DNA of 64,000 bases, from positions 2,976,001 to 3,040,000 of the forward strand of contig NZ_CP126241.1 of NCBI RefSeq assembly GCF_030142075.1, in the 5' to 3' direction. Position numbers and translations under genes: made by a program. Below, in pieces: positions 1 to 9,465 of the stretch. The number at the start of each line of letters is the position of its first letter. Position 1 is the stretch's first letter. The notes beneath the pieces are model-generated. The model ran no database searches, was not told where the DNA came from, and saw only the letters and a list, made by a program, of their open reading frames with translations. This stretch comes from Arthrobacter sp. zg-Y20. GTDB taxonomy: Bacteria > Actinomycetota > Actinomycetes > Actinomycetales > Micrococcaceae.

Positions 1-1490
1 TCGCCGTCGCAGGCGGAAACGAAGCCGGTGAGCTCCGTGCTCATCAGATTGGTCCGGCGCAGCCCGGCGCCCTGGCGGAGCAGGATCACACCCGGGTGTT
101 CGGCGCCGGGACGCTGGTGGCGTTCCTCGGTCACGTCGTCGGCCACGGTCAGATGCGCGGAAGACAAATCGGCCTGCGCTCCCGCCCAGTCGAAACGCCG
201 CACCGCGGCGTCCAGGTGCGGGCCCATGGGCTGCTCCACGGGATGGGTGATCTCCTCGAACCGGCGCAGCGGTTCGGCGCCGGCCTTGCGCCGGCGGCGC
301 AGCCACAGTGAGCCGAAGCCCACAGACCCGACGCCGCGCGAGGCGAAGTCTGCCAGGTAACCGGCATAGGCGGCCGTGTATTGCTCCCGGTCCCGGCCCT
401 GGGCAGCATCCCGCAGCCACATTTCGGCGTACTCGGCCGGGGTCAGCGTCTCGCGCTGGATCACCCAGGCGTCGGTGCCCTCGGGCAGCCACTGCTCGAT
501 GCGCGCATACCAGTTCTCCTCCTCGCCGGCAGGAATCTCCCAATTGCCCAGCATCTGTGCGGTGCCGCCCGGACGCAGCACCTGCTCCAGACCGGAAACC
601 AGCGCGGACACGATGCCGTCACCGGCAAGCCCTCCGTCGCGGTAGGTGAAGCGGTCATCTTCAGAGCCGGCGCCCGTGCGCGGCGTGATGACGAACGGGG
701 GGTTGGACACCACCAGGTCGAATTTCTCGCCGGCCACCGGCTCCAACAGGCTGCCCAGCCGCAGCGTGAACCGGTCTTCCGGCTGGTCCGGGTCGATGTC
801 CAGCTGGGCGGCGTTGAGCATCAGGTTGAAGCGGGCGAAGCCCAGCGCGCGTTCGGACACATCGGTGGCGGTGACGTGGTCCGCGTGGCGGAGCAGGTGG
901 AAAGCCTGGATACCGCAACCGGTGCCGAGGTCCAGGGCCCGGCCCACGGGATTGCGCACCGTGAGCTGCGCAAGGCTCAGGGAGGCCTGGCCGATGCCCA
1001 GCACATGGTCGCGGCGCAGCACGCCGGGGCGCTGGTGGCTGCCCAGGTCGCTGGCGACCCATAGATCAGCGTCGGGGTTCCCCTCGGTGGGCGTGCCGCC
1101 GTCGTCAGCGCCGTAGGGCCGCAGGTCCACCGCCGCACGGAAGGTGCCGAAAATGAGGCCGCGCTCAATGAGCCCGAGTTCCAGCAGGCCTTCGGTGCCC
1201 GTGCGCGGCATGGCAGCATCCAGCTGTGCCCGCTCCACGGTCTCCCCCAGCAGCCAGAGCAGCACCGGCAGTGCTACCCGGCGCGGTTCTGCCGCATCGG
1301 CCGCGGCACGGCAGGCCAGCAGCGCCGGCACCAGTTGGTCCCGCTGCAGGGCCGCAGACGCTTCCTCGCCGAGGAACCCTGCCACACCGTCCACGGTGTA
1401 GCCCGCCTCCCCGAGGTCGGCGGCGAGCGCCTTAAGCAGCCAGGTATCCCGGCTGCGCGGCGCGGAGGGCACGAAAGAGAAATCAGTCAC
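1..1490 (-). CDS. Class I SAM-dependent methyltransferase, C-terminus cut by window edge
   Basis: The reading frame runs from a GTG at 1490 to the left window edge without a stop, about 496 codons, so the C-terminus is missing. After an N-terminal domain of about 160 residues comes a Rossmann methyltransferase core with the SAM-binding loop ALDLGTGCGIQ and, downstream, the NPPF tetrapeptide in LVVSNPPFVITP. NPPF/Y is the substrate-amide or amine motif of HemK/PrmC and N6-adenine methyltransferases, so the target is probably a planar amide or an exocyclic amine on protein or nucleic acid; which one cannot be told. The GTG start is chosen because TAGACT ends exactly 6 bases upstream (leaderless pattern) and no ribosome binding site is visible. 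It is divergent from nothing nearby: the next gene left is outside the window. Confidence 0.8.
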   Translation of the reverse strand, partial: MTDFSFVPSAPRSRDTWLLKALAADLGEAGYTVDGVAGFLGEEASAALQRDQLVPALLACRAAADAAEPRRVALPVLLWLLGETVERAQLDAAMPRTGTEGLLELGLIERGLIFGTFRAAVDLRPYGADDGGTPTEGNPDADLWVASDLGSHQRPGVLRRDHVLGIGQASLSLAQLTVRNPVGRALDLGTGCGIQAFHLLRHADHVTATDVSERALGFARFNLMLNAAQLDIDPDQPEDRFTLRLGSLLEPVAGEKFDLVVSNPPFVITPRTGAGSEDDRFTYRDGGLAGDGIVSALVSGLEQVLRPGGTAQMLGNWEIPAGEEENWYARIEQWLPEGTDAWVIQRETLTPAEYAEMWLRDAAQGRDREQYTAAYAGYLADFASRGVGSVGFGSLWLRRRRKAGAEPLRRFEEITHPVEQPMGPHLDAAVRRFDWAGAQADLSSAHLTVADDVTEERHQRPGAEHPGVILLRQGAGLRRTNLMSTELTGFVSACDG

Positions 1491-1496
1491 AAACCC

Positions 1497-1502
1497 AGTC
1501 TA
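1497..1502 (-). promoter_or_regulatory. Putative -10 element for leaderless methyltransferase mRNA
   Basis: TAGACT on the minus strand ends 6 bases before the GTG at 1490. The same hexamer at 6-7 bases recurs before the PBP gene at 34622 and the asparaginase gene at 40773. Confidence 0.45.
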
Positions 1503-1597
1503 TGACCGTGCGGGCCGCAGTCCGTGCAGGGCCCGGCTGCGCCTGCTCGGACTCCGGCGGCACCCGGCCTCAGCCGGACCCTTTCCTATGCTTTTCC

Positions 1598-3445
1598 CTA
1601 TCCTGCCGCCGGTTCCAGCGGCTCCGCGGAGGTGCCGCCGGAACCCGTGGAGTGTGCTGATGGGAGCGCAGCGGCCTGCCCTTCGGATGCCGTTCCGGCA
1701 GCGGGCGCCACCGCCGCATGCCGGGCGGCACGGTAGCCAAAGACGACGGCCGGGGCAATGGTGGCCCCCGCCCCGGGATATGTGCGGCCCATGACCGACG
1801 CCGTGGTGTTGCCGGCCGCGTAGAGGCCGGACATCACGCTGCCGTCCTCCCGCAGCACCCGGGCATCGGCATCCGTGAGCAAACCGCCCTTGGTGCCCAG
1901 GTCTCCGGGGTACAGGCGCACGGCGGAGAACGGCCCCTTCTCCAGCGGTCCGAGGTTCGGGTTGGGCTTGACCCGCGGATCGCTGTAGTAGTTGTCGTAC
2001 ACGGTGTCCCCGCGGTGGAAATCCTCGTCGATGCCGGTCTTGGCGAAGCCGTTGAACCGCTCCACGGTGGCCTGCAGGGCAGCCGGCGGCACACCCATTT
2101 TCTCCGCCAGGCCCGTGAGGGATTCGTCCTGGAGCAGCAGGCCCTGCTTCTTCCATTCGCGGCGGCCCTGCAGCAGTGCGTTAAAGAGGTAGCGGCGGGC
2201 GTGCCGGGCATCAAAGACCAGCCACGCCGGGTCCCCGGGGACCTTGCGGTTGTTTGCGAGCATGTGGTGTCCGAAGTCCACGTAGGATTCGGACTCGTTC
2301 AGGAACCGGTTGCCGGCTGCATCCACCACCAGCGAGAAGGGCATGGAGCGTTCGGCGAGGGTGAAAGTGACCTCGCCTTTCGGCCCCACGCAGGTGGGCC
2401 CCCACCAGGCATCGTCCATTAGGGCAAGCGCTCCCCCGCGGGCTGCCACAATATCGATGGCCTGCCCCAGGTCCCCCTCCGGTGCCGATGAATACTCCTT
2501 CTCCAGGCCCTGGTACTTTTCCCGCCACTGCGCGTTGCGGGCGAAACCGCCGGCCCCCAGCACCACGCCGCGCCTCGCCCGGATACGCACGTCCCGGCCG
2601 TGGCGGCGGACGACGGCGCCCAGCACCGTGCCGTCGTCGTCCTGGATTAGGTCCACCAGCGGAGCCGACAGCCAGACCGGGGTCTGCTGGTTACGGACGA
2701 TGTACATCAGCGACGAGGCCAGCGCCCCGCCCAGCCCGTAGAGCCGTTTGCCGCGCGCCAGCCCGCCGAGCGTGCGGAAGACAAACCGGGCACCCCGGAT
2801 AAAGCCGCTGGGCGTGGACCAGGCCCGGGACAGTTCCCATACATCGTCGGTGGCCAGCGGGGCCGGGATGCCGGAAGCGGCCGGACGCGACTGCTTAAAC
2901 CAGGGACCCAGCAGCTTGGTGTCGAAGGCCCTCACTTCCAGTGAGCGCCCCACCATGCCGCCGGGCCGGTCCGGATAGTAGTCCGGGTAGTCCTTGGACC
3001 GCATCCACTGCACGCCCAGGCCGCCCAGGAAGGTCACCACATCGGGCACGGTGCGCAGGAACGCGAGCTTGCGTTCGCGCGAGGAGGCCGGACCGACGTC
3101 GGCGATCACCTCTTCCATATAGGTCAGCGCGTTCTCTTGGCTGTCCTCCACGCCGGCCTGCTTCATCAGCGGGTTGTTGGGCATCCACAGCCCGCCGCCG
3201 GAAATCGAGGTGGTGCCGCCCCAGAGCTTGGTGCTTTCCACCATGAGGACGTCCAGGCCCTCGTCGGCGGCGGTGATCGCCGCGGTCAGGGCGGCGGCGC
3301 CGGTGCCGACCACCAGGACGTCCACCAGCCGGTCCCAGTGCTCCGGCCCGCCCCGGGGTGCTGCTGCCCGGTCAGCGGGCTCCGGAACTGCCGTCCGGCC
3401 GTCTCCGGTTTGGCTGTTGCCTTCGTCTACTGCTGCGTCCGCCAC
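1598..3445 (-). CDS. KstD-like FAD-dependent dehydrogenase (3-oxosteroid 1-dehydrogenase family)
   Basis: A 615-residue flavoprotein. The dinucleotide-binding fold starts near residue 41 (VDVLVVGTGAAALTAAI) and is followed by STKLWGGTTSISGGGLWMPN, the usual start of the fumarate-reductase/KstD family. The C-terminal stretch GLYAAGNTTASVMGRTYPGAG matches the KstD active-site block, including the tyrosine of RTYPGAGAT that helps remove a proton from the steroid A ring. The family introduces a C1-C2 double bond into 3-ketosteroids, with FAD as acceptor. The frame is open further upstream, but GTG 3445 is preferred because GGGGGAG lies 7 bases before it. No other steroid-degradation gene is in the window, so the physiological substrate could be another cyclic ketone. 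Confidence 0.8.
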   Translation of the reverse strand: MADAAVDEGNSQTGDGRTAVPEPADRAAAPRGGPEHWDRLVDVLVVGTGAAALTAAITAADEGLDVLMVESTKLWGGTTSISGGGLWMPNNPLMKQAGVEDSQENALTYMEEVIADVGPASSRERKLAFLRTVPDVVTFLGGLGVQWMRSKDYPDYYPDRPGGMVGRSLEVRAFDTKLLGPWFKQSRPAASGIPAPLATDDVWELSRAWSTPSGFIRGARFVFRTLGGLARGKRLYGLGGALASSLMYIVRNQQTPVWLSAPLVDLIQDDDGTVLGAVVRRHGRDVRIRARRGVVLGAGGFARNAQWREKYQGLEKEYSSAPEGDLGQAIDIVAARGGALALMDDAWWGPTCVGPKGEVTFTLAERSMPFSLVVDAAGNRFLNESESYVDFGHHMLANNRKVPGDPAWLVFDARHARRYLFNALLQGRREWKKQGLLLQDESLTGLAEKMGVPPAALQATVERFNGFAKTGIDEDFHRGDTVYDNYYSDPRVKPNPNLGPLEKGPFSAVRLYPGDLGTKGGLLTDADARVLREDGSVMSGLYAAGNTTASVMGRTYPGAGATIAPAVVFGYRAARHAAVAPAAGTASEGQAAALPSAHSTGSGGTSAEPLEPAAG

Positions 3446-3663
3446 GTCAACACTCCCCCGCTTTGAGCCGCGCCCGTCCCCGGTCCGTCCGGCGAAGTGC
3501 CGGGTCCGTTCGGGCCTGCCGCGGGCCGTCGGCCCGTGTGCGGGACAGTAACAGCGGGGGTGCCGGAAGTACACAGGTTTATTAGGCTCCGCCTAAGTAG
3601 TGCGGAGGCCCCTGCCGCCGCGGCGGCGGGTCACTCGCCGGTCAGCGGCCGGTCAGCGGCGGG

Positions 3664-4557
3664 TCACTCGCCGCAGCCGTCCGGGCAGCGCAGGGTGGAC
3701 GGATCGGAGGCGCAGTCCGCGCAGTACAGGGTGAGTTTGCGGCAGGACGGATTGGAACAGTTTTCGAACTTGCTCGTGGGCGCCTCACAGCGCACGCAGC
3801 GGCCGATGGTAACGGCGTCGTCGGTGAACTCGGTGTGCATCCGCTTGTCGAAAACGTACAGCGAGCCTTCCCAGAGGCCTTTGTCCCCGTAGGTCTCGCC
3901 GTACCGGACAATGCCGCCCTTCATCTGGTAGACCTCCTTGAACCCGCGGTTCACCATCAGGCTGGAGAGCACCTCGCAGCGGATGCCGCCGGTGCAGTAC
4001 GTGACTACGGGCTTGTCCTTGAGGTCGTCATACTTGCCGGACTCGAGTTCGCTGATGAAGTCGTGCGTGGTGGACACGTCCGGAACCACTGCGCCCTTGA
4101 ACTTGCCGATCTGCGCTTCGAAGGCATTGCGGCCGTCGAAGAACACCACTTCCTCACCGGCTTTTTCCTTCTGCTCCACGAGTTCGTGGAGTTCCTCGGG
4201 ACGCAGGTGGGTGCCTCCGCCCACCACGCCGTTCTCGTCCACCTTCAGCTCCCCGGGTGCGCCGAAGCTCACGATCTCGTCGCGGACCTTCACGCTCAAC
4301 CGCGGGAAATCCTCGGCGGAACCCTCGGAATACTTCACGTCCATCTTCTTGAAGGCGGGGTATTCCCGCGTCGCCTTCACATAGGCCTTCACCGCGTCCA
4401 GGTCTCCGCCCACGGTGCCGTTGATGCCGTCGCGGGAGATCAGGATGCGCCCGCGCAGGCCCAGCTTTTCGCACAACGTGCGCTGCCACAGCCGGACGGC
4501 GTCGGGATCGGAGAGAGGGGTGAAAGCGTAATACAGTGCAATTCGGTTCAGTGCCAC
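3664..4557 (-). CDS. trhO: tRNA uridine(34) hydroxylase TrhO (rhodanese-like, UPF0176)
   Basis: A 297-residue protein of the TrhO/YceA family, which hydroxylates uridine 34 of tRNA to ho5U using prephenate-derived chemistry (family knowledge). It has the N-terminal acylphosphatase-like part ([12 protein letters not shown], then [15 protein letters not shown]), a rhodanese domain with the catalytic cysteine Cys188 in [11 protein letters not shown], and a Cys-rich C-terminal tail ([14 protein letters not shown] and CADC/CPDGC) typical of the actinobacterial form. The start is GTG 4557: the frame is open far upstream, but homology begins here and TACCCT ends 6 bases before it. It is divergent from the GNAT gene at 4642; the 84-base gap carries both putative -10 elements. 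Confidence 0.88.
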   Translation of the reverse strand: MALNRIALYYAFTPLSDPDAVRLWQRTLCEKLGLRGRILISRDGINGTVGGDLDAVKAYVKATREYPAFKKMDVKYSEGSAEDFPRLSVKVRDEIVSFGAPGELKVDENGVVGGGTHLRPEELHELVEQKEKAGEEVVFFDGRNAFEAQIGKFKGAVVPDVSTTHDFISELESGKYDDLKDKPVVTYCTGGIRCEVLSSLMVNRGFKEVYQMKGGIVRYGETYGDKGLWEGSLYVFDKRMHTEFTDDAVTIGRCVRCEAPTSKFENCSNPSCRKLTLYCADCASDPSTLRCPDGCGE

Positions 4558-4563
4558 AAGACA

Positions 4564-4569
4564 AGGGTA
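4564..4569 (-). promoter_or_regulatory. Putative -10 element of leaderless trhO
   Basis: TACCCT on the minus strand followed by exactly 6 bases and the GTG start; no Shine-Dalgarno sequence is visible. Confidence 0.4.
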
Positions 4570-4629
4570 GACCGCCGGAGGATGGCCCATTTTCCCCGGG
4601 CCCGCATACCTTTCCCTACAGGTGCCCGC

Positions 4630-4635
4630 TAATGT
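4630..4635 (+). promoter_or_regulatory. Putative -10 element of leaderless GNAT gene
   Basis: TAATGT, then 6 bases, then the ATG at 4642. It sits in the divergent gap with trhO. Confidence 0.4.
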
Positions 4636-4641
4636 ACATCT

Positions 4642-5295
4642 ATGAGAGCGCTGGACGATGATCTGCTGGAGACCTGGGTCTCCGGCTGGGCACAGGCACG
4701 TGGTTACCGGACGCGGCATGAAGGCCGTTTTCCGGCCGCGTTGCTCCATGACCGGACCAACGACTGGGAGTATTTCGCGCTTGAGCCCTCCCACGACGAG
4801 TTTGCCGCCCTGGCTTCCTCCGCCCGGCACAGCCCCACCCGGCTGTTCACCATCGTCACCACGCGGGTCAACGAGATTTACGGTGCCGCCACCGTTTACG
4901 GTCTCCAGGTCCGCTCCACCGACGAAGTGCTGATGATCGCCGATATGTCCGACCAGGACATCGAGGCGCCGGTCCTGCCCTGGGAAGACTTCGAGACGGA
5001 AACCGCCCATGAGGACAACGTGGGATCGGTGACCGTGCTCTCCGGCGGCACGCCGATTGCGCAGGGACGAGTGGCCGTGGTGAACGGCCACGCCGTCTTT
5101 GACCGGATCGTCACCGAGCCAGGGTTCCGCCGGATGGGGCTGGGCAGCTACGTGATGCGGGCGCTGACCGCCCTCGCGCTCGAGGACGACGCCGACTCCG
5201 GACTGCTGGTCGCGTCCATGGACGGCCAGGAACTGTACCGGTACCTCGGCTGGGAGTCGCTGGCCAGCGTCGTGATGTTCGAGCCGCGGCTCTGA
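4642..5295 (+). CDS. GNAT family N-acetyltransferase
   Basis: A 217-residue protein. The C-terminal half has a GNAT core: beta strands around [26 protein letters not shown], in which RRMGLGS is the acetyl-CoA pyrophosphate-binding loop (Q/RxxGxG/A), then [21 protein letters not shown], the common Y-x-x-L-G-W end of the fold. The N-terminal 120 residues carry no motif I recognise. Substrate unknown. The gene stands alone between divergent trhO and the downstream helicase. Confidence 0.75.
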   Translation: MRALDDDLLETWVSGWAQARGYRTRHEGRFPAALLHDRTNDWEYFALEPSHDEFAALASSARHSPTRLFTIVTTRVNEIYGAATVYGLQVRSTDEVLMIADMSDQDIEAPVLPWEDFETETAHEDNVGSVTVLSGGTPIAQGRVAVVNGHAVFDRIVTEPGFRRMGLGSYVMRALTALALEDDADSGLLVASMDGQELYRYLGWESLASVVMFEPRL

Positions 5296-5410
5296 CGTCC
5301 CGCTGTTCCGGCCCGGGGTGCAGGGGCCGGGCATGAGCGGAGGCTTGAGGGGAGGTTCCCCCTGCAGTGAACATGGTCCGGCTCCGGTTCGCCGGTGGGA
5401 GAATGGGCTC

Positions 5411-7750
5411 GTGGCCCTACATGATTCCCTGATTCCGCTGCTGGGCGGCGGCGCAGAGCCGGAACAGCTGATGCATGTGCATCAGATTCCAGCCCGCCGG
5501 GCAGTCACCGCACCGTGGCCCGAGTGGGCGCATCCCGACGTCGTCGCCGCCTACCGGAACCTGGGCATCCAGGAACCGTGGGCGCACCAGATGGAGGCCG
5601 CCGACGCCGCGCACGGGGGCAGGCACACGATCATCGCCACCGGCACCGCCTCCGGGAAGTCCCTGGCCTACCAACTGCCGGTAGTGGACGCCATCCACCG
5701 GACCTCCCTCGATGACCGCGCCACACTGGAGCCTTCCGGCGCCGTCGCGCTCTACCTCGCTCCCACCAAGGCCCTGGCCGCCGACCAGCTCGCAGCGGTG
5801 AAGTCGCTGAAGCTGCCGACCGTGCGGGCCGAGACGTACGACGGCGACACTGACACCGGTGCGCGGCGCTGGATCCGGGACCACGCCAACCTGGTGCTGG
5901 CCAACCCGGACATGCTGCACTTCGGGGTGCTGCCCAACCATGCCTGGTGGGCGCGGTTCTTCCGCCGCCTGAAGTACGTCATCATCGACGAAGCGCACAG
6001 CTACCGCGGCGTGTTCGGCTCCAACGTGGCGAACCTGATGCGCCGGCTGCGGCGGATCTGCCGGTACTACGGTTCCAACCCGGTCTTTATCGGTGCTTCC
6101 GCCACTTCCGCGGACCCTGAGCAGTCCTTCAGCCGGCTGATCGGCGCCCCGGCCACGGCGGTCACCGAGGACCGCTCCCCGCACGGGTCCACCACGGTGG
6201 CTCTGTGGGAACCGCAGCTCACCGAGCTGAAGGGCGAAAACGGCGCCCGGTCCCGCCGGACCGTGGTGGCCGAGACCGCGGACCTGCTGGCGAACCTGGT
6301 TTCCGCGCAGGTGCGGACCATTGCCTTCATCAAATCGCGCCGCGGAGCCGAGACCATTTCCACCATCACCCGGCGGCTGCTGGACGAGGTGCACCCGTCG
6401 CTGCCGGGACGGGTCGCGGCTTACCGCTCCGGCTACCTGCCGGAGGAACGGCGCGAGCTGGAGCGGCGGCTGCGCAGCGGGGAGCTGCTGGGTATCGCCA
6501 GCACCTCGGCCCTGGAACTGGGGATCGACATTTCCGGGCTCGACGCCGTGCTCGTGGCGGGCTGGCCGGGAACCCGGGCCTCCCTCTTCCAGCAGATCGG
6601 GCGGGCCGGGCGCTCGGGGCAGGACGCGCTGGCGGCCTTTGTCGCCAGCGACGACCCGCTGGACACCTATCTGGTGCACCATCCGGAAGCTATTTTCGAT
6701 ATTTCCGTGGAAGCCACTGTCTTCGACCCGTCCAACCCGTATGTGCTTGGCCCGCACCTGTGCGCGGCGGCTGCGGAGCTGCCGCTGACCCCGGACGAAC
6801 GGGAGCTCTTCGGTCCCACCGCCGCCGGACTGCTGGAGCAGCTGGTGGGCCAGGGGTATCTGCGGAAACGACCCTCGGGCTGGTTCTGGACGCATCCGGA
6901 GAGCGCGGCATCCATGGTGAACCTGCGTGCTGCCGGCGGCGGGCCGATCAACATTGTGGAGTCCGAAACCGGCACCCTGCTGGGCACCATGGATTCCCCG
7001 CAGGCGCAGTACCAGGCCCACACCGGGGCGATTTACGTCCATCAGGGCACTACCTTCCTGGTGGACGAGCTCAACGAGGCCGACCACTGCGCCATGGTTA
7101 CCCGCACCAACCCGGAGTTCTACACCCAGGCCCGGGACATCACCCAAGTTGAGGTGCTGGAGACGGAGCGCACCGAGGAGTGGAACGGCATCCAGGTCTG
7201 CTTCGGGACGGTGAAGGTGACCACGCAGGTGGTTTCCTACCAGCGCAAGGCCCTGATTTCGAACGAAATCCTGGGCGAGGAGCCGCTGGAGCTGGAAGCC
7301 AAGGAATTGTTCACCAAGGCCGTGTGGTTCGTCATTGATGAACGCTTCCTGCTGGAGGCCGGACTGGCTGCTGCTGACTTCCCCGGCTCGCTGCACGCCG
7401 CCGAGCACGCTTCTATCGGGATGCTGCCGCTGGTGGCCACCAGCGACCGCTGGGACATTGGCGGGGTGTCCACCGCGTTGCACGCCGATACGGAGAAACC
7501 CACCATCTTTGTCTATGACGGCCACCCCGGCGGAGCCGGTTTCGCCGAACGTGGTTACGACGCCGCCCGGATCTGGCTGGCGGCGACCCGGGACGCCATC
7601 CGGGCCTGCGAGTGCGAGGGCGGCTGCCCGTCCTGCGTGCAGTCCCCCAAGTGCGGCAACAAGAACAACCCCCTGGACAAGAAGGGCGCAGTCACGCTCC
7701 TGGACGTTCTGCTGAAACATGCCCCGGACGAGGCGCTCGCGCTGAGTTAG
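5411..7750 (+). CDS. DEAH-box superfamily 2 helicase with C-terminal DUF1998 (helicase/secretion neighbourhood)
   Basis: A 779-residue helicase of the MrfA/YprA type and of the family named for this neighbourhood (TIGR03817; M. tuberculosis Rv3649). Walker A is near residue 77 ([13 protein letters not shown]), the DEAH box near 193 ([13 protein letters not shown]), motif III is GASATS, and motifs V/VI are [13 protein letters not shown] and [11 protein letters not shown]. The DUF1998 end has four cysteines, [16 protein letters not shown] (about 733-748), as in MrfA, a DNA-repair factor against mitomycin damage in Bacillus. The frame is open to 5318, but GTG 5411 fits family length and has GAGAAT 6 bases upstream. 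It converges on the Tad-like operon. Confidence 0.85.
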   Translation: MALHDSLIPLLGGGAEPEQLMHVHQIPARRAVTAPWPEWAHPDVVAAYRNLGIQEPWAHQMEAADAAHGGRHTIIATGTASGKSLAYQLPVVDAIHRTSLDDRATLEPSGAVALYLAPTKALAADQLAAVKSLKLPTVRAETYDGDTDTGARRWIRDHANLVLANPDMLHFGVLPNHAWWARFFRRLKYVIIDEAHSYRGVFGSNVANLMRRLRRICRYYGSNPVFIGASATSADPEQSFSRLIGAPATAVTEDRSPHGSTTVALWEPQLTELKGENGARSRRTVVAETADLLANLVSAQVRTIAFIKSRRGAETISTITRRLLDEVHPSLPGRVAAYRSGYLPEERRELERRLRSGELLGIASTSALELGIDISGLDAVLVAGWPGTRASLFQQIGRAGRSGQDALAAFVASDDPLDTYLVHHPEAIFDISVEATVFDPSNPYVLGPHLCAAAAELPLTPDERELFGPTAAGLLEQLVGQGYLRKRPSGWFWTHPESAASMVNLRAAGGGPINIVESETGTLLGTMDSPQAQYQAHTGAIYVHQGTTFLVDELNEADHCAMVTRTNPEFYTQARDITQVEVLETERTEEWNGIQVCFGTVKVTTQVVSYQRKALISNEILGEEPLELEAKELFTKAVWFVIDERFLLEAGLAAADFPGSLHAAEHASIGMLPLVATSDRWDIGGVSTALHADTEKPTIFVYDGHPGGAGFAERGYDAARIWLAATRDAIRACECEGGCPSCVQSPKCGNKNNPLDKKGAVTLLDVLLKHAPDEALALS

Positions 7751-7867
7751 CCGGAGGGACAGGGGCGCTACCCCCCGGGTGCAGGGGACGCTCCCTTGGT
7801 GTGGGCGAGGGGGACGCTTACCGGAGCCCGGCATCCTTGGAGGACTGCCCCAAGACGCCTGCTGCCC

Positions 7868-8281
7868 TCATTCCGGCGGCCCTGCGCGTGCGGCGGCCGC
7901 TGCCGGGACTGGAAGTGCGGGCACCAGCACCTCTGCCCGCACTGTGACCGTGCCCCGGCCGGCATCGGCCCTGCAGTCGGCGAGCCGCGCGTTGTTCCGG
8001 GCCGCCACGCCCCGCGCTACCTCGCAGGCGTCTTCGCTGGCTCCCGCGCCGACGGGTCCCGGAGGGCCCAGCCCGCGGAGTGCGTCGGCACCGGCGAGCG
8101 CGGCCAGGTCGGCTGCTGCACCGGCCCGGATGGCCGCCACCGAGACCTGAACCATAACCAGGCCGAACACGGCAGCCCCCACCAGCACCAGACAGATCCC
8201 AATGGAAGCGACGGTTCCCGCTCCCCTGTCCCGGACGTCTGCTTCTCCGGCTTTCTCCGGGGTCTCAGCGCGGAACCCCAT
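7868..8281 (-). CDS. TadE-like pseudopilin (Rv3654c-type), last gene of the Tad-like operon
   Basis: A 137-residue protein of the helicase/secretion neighbourhood TadE-like family (TIGR03816). After a 20-residue leader ending DVRDRG comes one hydrophobic helix (AGTVASIGICLVLVGAAVFG), then a short extracytoplasmic region with two cysteines. The class III-type cleavage position after Gly20 is plausible, but the residue at +5 is Ala, not the Glu of ordinary pilins. The start ATG 8281 has GGAGG 9 bases upstream and overlaps the end of the previous gene by 17 bases. Confidence 0.7.
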   Translation of the reverse strand: MGFRAETPEKAGEADVRDRGAGTVASIGICLVLVGAAVFGLVMVQVSVAAIRAGAAADLAALAGADALRGLGPPGPVGAGASEDACEVARGVAARNNARLADCRADAGRGTVTVRAEVLVPALPVPAAAAARAGPPE

Positions 8282-8786
8282 CGGGCAGGCCTCCATCCCC
8301 GGGAAAGGCCACGGCATCTGCGGAGAGCTCCAGCGGCAGCATGTTCAGCAAGGGCAAGGACAGGGCGCTGCGCACTTCCACCGTGATCCACGGTCCTTCC
8401 CCGGACAGGACCAGTTCCGCCGACGGACCGGCCACCCTCGCCGCCGCTGCCTGGGCAGCGGAGCTGTCTGCCCGCATCACCTCCCGAGCCGCTGCCCGGG
8501 CCGCCTCCTCCAACCGCAGCTGCGTCACACCGGCTGCGATTCCGGTCAGCCCGGCGGCCAGTACCAGCACGATTGCCGGCAACGCCACCGCAAACTCTGC
8601 CGTCACTGCGCCACGGTCGCCTAGTACCCGGCCTCCCGCGGTCCGGCCTCCCGCGGCTCGGTCTCCCGCGGCCCGGTCTGGTTCCGCAGCCCGGTCTGGT
8701 TCCGCAGCCCGGTCTGGTTCCGCAGCCCTGGCCCGCATCCTTGCCCTCACGCCTGTCCTCACCCAAGTCCTCACACCAGTCCTCAC
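8265..8786 (-). CDS. TadE family pseudopilin with repetitive leader
   Basis: A 173-residue protein if it starts at GTG 8786, which overlaps the upstream stop as GTGA. The core is DRG-AVTAEFAVALPAIVLVLAAGL, a class III pilin signal (G/x4-EF) followed by one transmembrane helix, then about 90 residues outside the membrane; it corresponds to M. tuberculosis Rv3655c. The approximately 59 residues before the cleavage site are odd: VRTG/VRTW repeats, then three AEPDRA units, encoded by perfect tandem DNA repeats. Other in-frame starts exist (three more GTGs and an ATG near 8735), so the leader may be shorter. Confidence 0.68.
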   Translation of the reverse strand: MRTGVRTWVRTGVRARMRARAAEPDRAAEPDRAAEPDRAAGDRAAGGRTAGGRVLGDRGAVTAEFAVALPAIVLVLAAGLTGIAAGVTQLRLEEAARAAAREVMRADSSAAQAAAARVAGPSAELVLSGEGPWITVEVRSALSLPLLNMLPLELSADAVAFPGDGGLPDGVPR

Positions 8787-8790
8787 CCAA
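8626..8790. repeat. Three adjacent triplicated tandem repeats in the TadE-like leader
   Basis: Three different minisatellites lie side by side: a 15-base unit (CCTCCCGCGGTCCGG and variants) three times from about 8628 to 8672; an 18-base unit, CCGGTCTGGTTCCGCAGC, three perfect copies at 8673-8726; and a 12-base unit, GTCCTCACCCAA with one variant, three times at 8755-8790. All unit lengths are multiples of three, so copy-number change keeps the reading frame of the TadE-like gene. Confidence 0.85.
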
Positions 8791-9319
8791 GGGTCAGTGC
8801 GGACCGGATCAGCGAGACCAGCATGGACCGCACTTCGTCGCTGCCGAGTACAACCGCCAGCAGCCCGGCAAAAGCAACCGCAGCGAGGGTGGCAATGGCA
8901 TATTCCGCGGTGGCCATCCCCGCCTCCCGGTCCGTCCACGCGGGAACAGCCGAACGAGACGAAAGAGACGGATGAGGCGACGGATTCGGAGCGGCCGGAG
9001 CATCAGCGGGCTTCATAAGCGAAAGCGGGCGGCTGGGAGCTGCCGGCGGGGTGGACAGAAGGTACACGCCGTGGCGGCCGTTGGACTCCGGATTGCTGCA
9101 GCGGGAGCCGGAGCGTGCACCGGGCGCCGGGCGCACGTTCGCTCCAGCCCGGTCCGCAGCATCCGGCGCCAACCGTTCTTGCCGCAGCGGTCCGGACACT
9201 GTCAACCGTGATGCGGGCAGCGGCAAACGGTGCGGGGCTTGGGGCAAGCGGTGCATAGCGGGCGGGATCAGCGGTGCGGCCAGCGGTTTCGGCGGTGCGA
9301 CCGGCGGATTCAGTGTCAT
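8783..9319 (-). CDS. DUF4244 Flp-pilin-like protein with long proline-rich leader
   Basis: A 178-residue product whose last 44 residues are a Flp-type pilin: cleavage motif EAG-MATAEYAIATLAA (G/x4-EY) and one hydrophobic helix ending at SDEVRSMLVSLIRSAL. It corresponds to M. tuberculosis Rv3656c. The approximately 134 residues before the cleavage site are rich in Pro, Ala and Arg and look disordered, much longer than a normal prepilin leader. ATG 9319 has GGAGG 8 bases upstream, the best ribosome site of the operon. An in-frame ATG at 9016 would give a 33-residue leader but has no ribosome site. Confidence 0.72.
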   Translation of the reverse strand: MTLNPPVAPPKPLAAPLIPPAMHRLPQAPHRLPLPASRLTVSGPLRQERLAPDAADRAGANVRPAPGARSGSRCSNPESNGRHGVYLLSTPPAAPSRPLSLMKPADAPAAPNPSPHPSLSSRSAVPAWTDREAGMATAEYAIATLAAVAFAGLLAVVLGSDEVRSMLVSLIRSALTLG

Positions 9320-9465
9320 GGTGTGTTCCTCCTGCTTGCAGTTCCGTGGAACTTCGATCCTGCCTTCCGGCGTCGTGCGCCGCTGGAGCCCGCGTCCCGC
9401 ACAAGGACAACGGCTCCCCGATTGCCTGCTGTGGAGGAAGGAAAGCAGCGTTCGAGGAAGGACGG

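Noticed and set aside
5417-7834. An 805-codon open frame antisense to the helicase gene
   Set aside because: Its translation has no recognisable motif and odd composition, while the plus strand encodes a complete helicase. High GC makes long antisense frames common.
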